The position numbers were made by a program, and so were the translations under genes. 24,790 bases of DNA, taken from positions 1 to 24,790 of the forward strand of contig JABUQX010124140.1 of the NCBI GenBank assembly GCA_015478945.1. Reading direction: 5' to 3'. Origin of the DNA: Trachelipus rathkii (lineage: Eukaryota > Arthropoda > Malacostraca > Isopoda > Trachelipodidae). Below, in pieces: positions 21,681 to 24,790 of this stretch (within the stretch, counting starts at the first letter, position 1; every line of letters starts with the position of its first letter). The notes under the pieces were generated by a model. The model did no database searches. It was not told where the DNA came from and worked only from the letters and a program-made list of their open reading frames with translations.

Positions 21681-23207
21681 ATTCATGTATCATCTAAATT
21701 ATCCATGCAGGCTCCTTTCTTCAATGTTTCCAAATCAGACTACTGTGGAGTAGTTAAGAGGTGTTGTCTGCATTACCATTGACATACGAAAATATTAAAA
21801 GAATAGCAAAAAATATAAATTGATAGGCCTAATGACTCTAGTGCTAATGAAGAAAAAGTCTCCTAGCCGAGACCCTTCGCCTATAACTGAAGTTTAACAT
21901 TAATGTGCCGTAGTACACTTCCTCTGGATGCTCAAAAATCAGACCGCTCATTTTAATGCTTTGCTAGATAAGGATCGTAACTAAGTCACGCCTCACTCGT
22001 CTATGTCGTGACATTCTTCATACTACCCTCATTCTTTCTTACACACTTAAAACACATTGCCATCTCGATAGATTTATATAATTCTATCCTAACTAGATTA
22101 GACACTCCTAGACTAAACCTTTACTTATCTTCACACACCAATATTCTTTATACATGTCAACTATATATCTAATTTTAAAACCTATTATAACATTAATATC
22201 CTCATGCAGAATAACCCAGATGCACACCCGAAGACTATAAGTCGTAAATATATTTGTCATTCACGAATAGTTAAATTTTAATTTGATCAATGCCACACTT
22301 CCTACTAAACTCTAAACAACTATTTTGCCTACAACAAATTACTCTAAGGGATCCATCCTTAACCCATTTTAAATAAACCCATATACAGTCCTAAACATAA
22401 TTTAAACTCAGATCAAACTTCCAGTCTTGCGTCCGCCTGTTCCACATTAAACCAATCTATAACAAATAAGATAATTAACATACTTTGTATCCTAAACTGT
22501 GTTTTAAAATAATTACACTACCATCACACATTTATACTTTTTAATTTATATCAGTAAGTGAGTAGCGTAAAGAATCAATTACCGTCCATTTTCCACACCG
22601 TCGCGATAACCTTTTTCTAACCCGAATTTACTTTCGGAAACTCTAAGATTCACCTCGAGGTAAAAACCAAATAAAAGTTTAGGGAACACTTAAGATCTGT
22701 ACCCTCAGATACTCCCTCTTTTTATATCTCCATCAGATCTAAACGCACTTCCTCTATGCTACTCCGTACATTCTTGAATTCTTTGCATATTACCCCATTC
22801 AAATTCATAATAACTAAAAATAGGGCCAGGAGAATTATTAAACAATAATCAAATACTTCTCTTGAATTCACATTCCGATTAGTATAATATTAACAGACCA
22901 TGTTTTTCTCTACGTCAATTTTTCCACACAAAGTATATATCTAACACACCGTGCCCCTCTCAGTACTCGCATGATATTGTCCTCGATTCCTTATCTTTAA
23001 GTTGGACTATCAGAGTGGCGCCACCATACCAAGACAACCATTATCTAATTTTGAGGCACTTTATATGTAGCAGAGTCTTTTCCCTATTAAACGCGTTCCC
23101 GTCAACATGCTACTGGTGTTGCCAAAGCTCCAATAAATAATACCCTTCACTAATCCACGTAAGTCCTGCTTACCTCATAGTCATTTCTCATTTATTTTCA
23201 CTGTTCA
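21681..23207. other. G-poor, A/C/T-rich unique DNA, no assigned gene
   Basis: The plus strand is poor in G and rich in A and C, like the coding strand of LINE A. One string at 22402-22413 reads LNSD, the start of the LINE endonuclease motif LNSDHLP, but the rest does not match. No other conserved block was found, so it stays unassigned. Confidence 0.4.
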
Positions 23208-23710
23208 TTTTCGTTTTTTCTGTTCCTTTTAAATGACACTCCCTCGTGAGGTTGCGTCACTGTTGCTCCCTTGTGAGGCTTCCTAATCTCCTTGAGCGTT
23301 ACTCACTGCTTGATGGGGCTCCTCCACTCTGCGTTGGCGCTAACGCTCTTGCGGAAGACTACCAACTCATCTCTGGGGATGCTCTCTAAATCTGAAAGGC
23401 AGGAAGCATTGGACAGGTAAGAAGCCAAAGGAAAGCGAACGATGAGAAGTCTGATTGCTTGGGCGATCCTTCATACTTGCGCAAACAGCAAAGTCAATGG
23501 AAGGTCTAGGGCCTATGTAAGGGGACAGAACACCACCGAGATAAAAGCAGTAGAGGTTAGAGACGTAGACCAGCAATAGTGATGAATGAACGGCAGAACT
23601 CAGGAAACCGTTAAAATTCAACATCTTTTGATTCTTCTTTAGACTACAACTCCATTCGTCTTTCACCGCTCTATATCTGGGCTCAAACGCCTTACTAAAT
23701 CCACCCAATC
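23208..23710. other. GC-richer island with the longest open frame, unassigned
   Basis: About 500 bp of clearly higher GC content. It holds a direct repeat, CTCCCTCGTGAGG (23239-23251) and CTCCCTTGTGAGG (23266-23278), 27 bp apart. It also holds an imperfect palindrome, GCGTTGGCGCTAACGC. Minus frame 23708-23367 is open for 113 codons but starts with TTG and shows no domain; it includes the string GGVLSPY, which may be chance RT resemblance. Two other frames are also open for about 50 codons, as expected where stop codons become rarer. It could be an exon, an element fragment or neither. Confidence 0.4.
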
Positions 23711-24790
23711 TCTATTACCAGCATATATCTTTCCTATACTGCACTTCCACATTAAACTAACATTGGAAAAGAGTCCTAAAATGATAAGAAATTGAAGTAT
23801 AGTTTCACTCTTAGCACCATATATCTCTTATGGTACAATGGGTACTAGGATCATGATAAAAAGTGTATTTATTGTGTGTGATGTTTTATGGAGATTAATT
23901 AAGTTTAAGGAATCAAATTATGGAAAACTAAGTTAAATTCTCACTAAGCGTTTGTTAAATTATTAGTGCGAGAATGGTGGCGTGAATATATATATAATAA
24001 AATATTAAAATAAAACTAATTTTTCGATTCCTGTTAACGCCAAAGACAACACGTTAGTACCAATAAGAGAGTCTTTTTGACATCTTAGCCCCCCGTTTTC
24101 TATTGACAATCTATTTAGTGACAGATAAGTATACCATTATCAGTGTTTACTCTTTAAATAAATTACTAATATAAAGTATAAATATGAGTCTCTTCTGATT
24201 TTAATGAAATACATATAAGCCTACATATATATATATAATTCGATTAAATATTTATATTAATATTATAAATTATTTGTTTACTATTTAACCATGAGTATGT
24301 ATAGATAACTATATATCTAAATACCATGTATGTAGATATACCGACCTATAATGATCTAATTACTTACTATTAATATAAGGGATTAAAATAATAAGGTTAT
24401 TAGTATTATATTGTTATTTATATGATATGTAAGCCAGTAAGGATTAGAGTTTTTTTATATATAATAATGAAAATTTAAATAATATTATATTTAAATCCAT
24501 TATACAAAGAATAGTTGAATATATATTACAGATTGTTTAGTAGACGCTGTTCAAAGCATTATTTTTCTAGTTTCACCATGAGAGATGTTTTAATTTAAAA
24601 AGTTTTTTAGGATTATAGTATATGTGCTAATTGTTATTATACGAGTTAGTTATTCTGCAACAAAATTTGTACGCATATATGGAGAATTTCAAGTATTTCA
24701 GTCGCACAGAAAAAAAAACTGATATAACTGGTTATTAAACAAAATACATTCAGCGTAAATATTTCATTGTTGGCTATATTTTTATACTCC
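23711..24790. other. AT-rich DNA to the window end, no gene seen
   Basis: This is unique AT-rich sequence with short TA runs. No open frame, RNA gene or repeat could be supported. Confidence 0.6.

Noticed and set aside
22402..22450. LNSD string as a LINE endonuclease remnant
   Set aside because: Only four residues match; following residues diverge and no other endonuclease block is found nearby.
23367..23708. 113-codon minus-strand open frame as a gene
   Set aside because: Non-ATG start, no recognisable domain, other frames similarly open because of the higher GC content; GGVLSPY alone is not enough for RT.

Overview
The window looks like gene-poor, strongly A+T-rich nuclear DNA of a eukaryote, most likely an invertebrate animal. 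I base this on decayed non-LTR retrotransposons (LINEs), a short hAT-like element, long TA/AAT/CT microsatellites and a nested minisatellite. There are no compact ORFs, ribosome binding sites, operons or CRISPR arrays. I found no intact host gene, tRNA or rRNA. Every open frame is about 113 codons or shorter, and most come from low-complexity sequence. All compositional statements are by eye.

Layout. 1-980 is AT-rich DNA ending in a (TA)10 tract. 981-1815 is a plus-strand reverse transcriptase (RT) remnant of a LINE (LINE A). 1816-3480 is AT-rich with a perfect 22-bp palindrome. 3480-7430 is A-rich and full of AAT/TAA trinucleotide runs. 7431-9700 is C-poor, G/T-rich unique sequence with several hairpins. 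About 9967-11436 holds pieces of a minus-strand LINE (LINE B): an endonuclease-like stretch and an endonuclease-to-RT linker. 11860-12008 is a purine-rich simple repeat. 13243-13507 is a 248-bp hAT-like MITE with terminal inverted repeats and a probable 8-bp target duplication. 13678-14130 is a tandem array with a 104-bp period, each unit made of three related ~35-bp subunits. 14640-18040 is AT-rich and C-over-G skewed, with TA tracts. 18330-18410 is a CT microsatellite. 18600-19330 is a G-richer stretch with three clean hairpins. 19431-20684 is the RT and C-terminal tail of another plus-strand LINE (LINE C), followed directly by an (AT)13 tract. 20830-23200 is AT-rich and G-poor. 23208-23710 is a GC-richer island with no recognised content. 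The remainder is AT-rich.

The three LINE remnants are broken by frameshifts and stop codons and are not simple open frames. I recognised them by the order and spacing of conserved RT, endonuclease and tail motifs across changing frames. No functional gene set acts together here; the window reads as a retroelement and simple-repeat graveyard. I did not find convincing evidence of a new functional system. The most distinctive structures are the nested minisatellite, the MITE and the three degraded LINEs.
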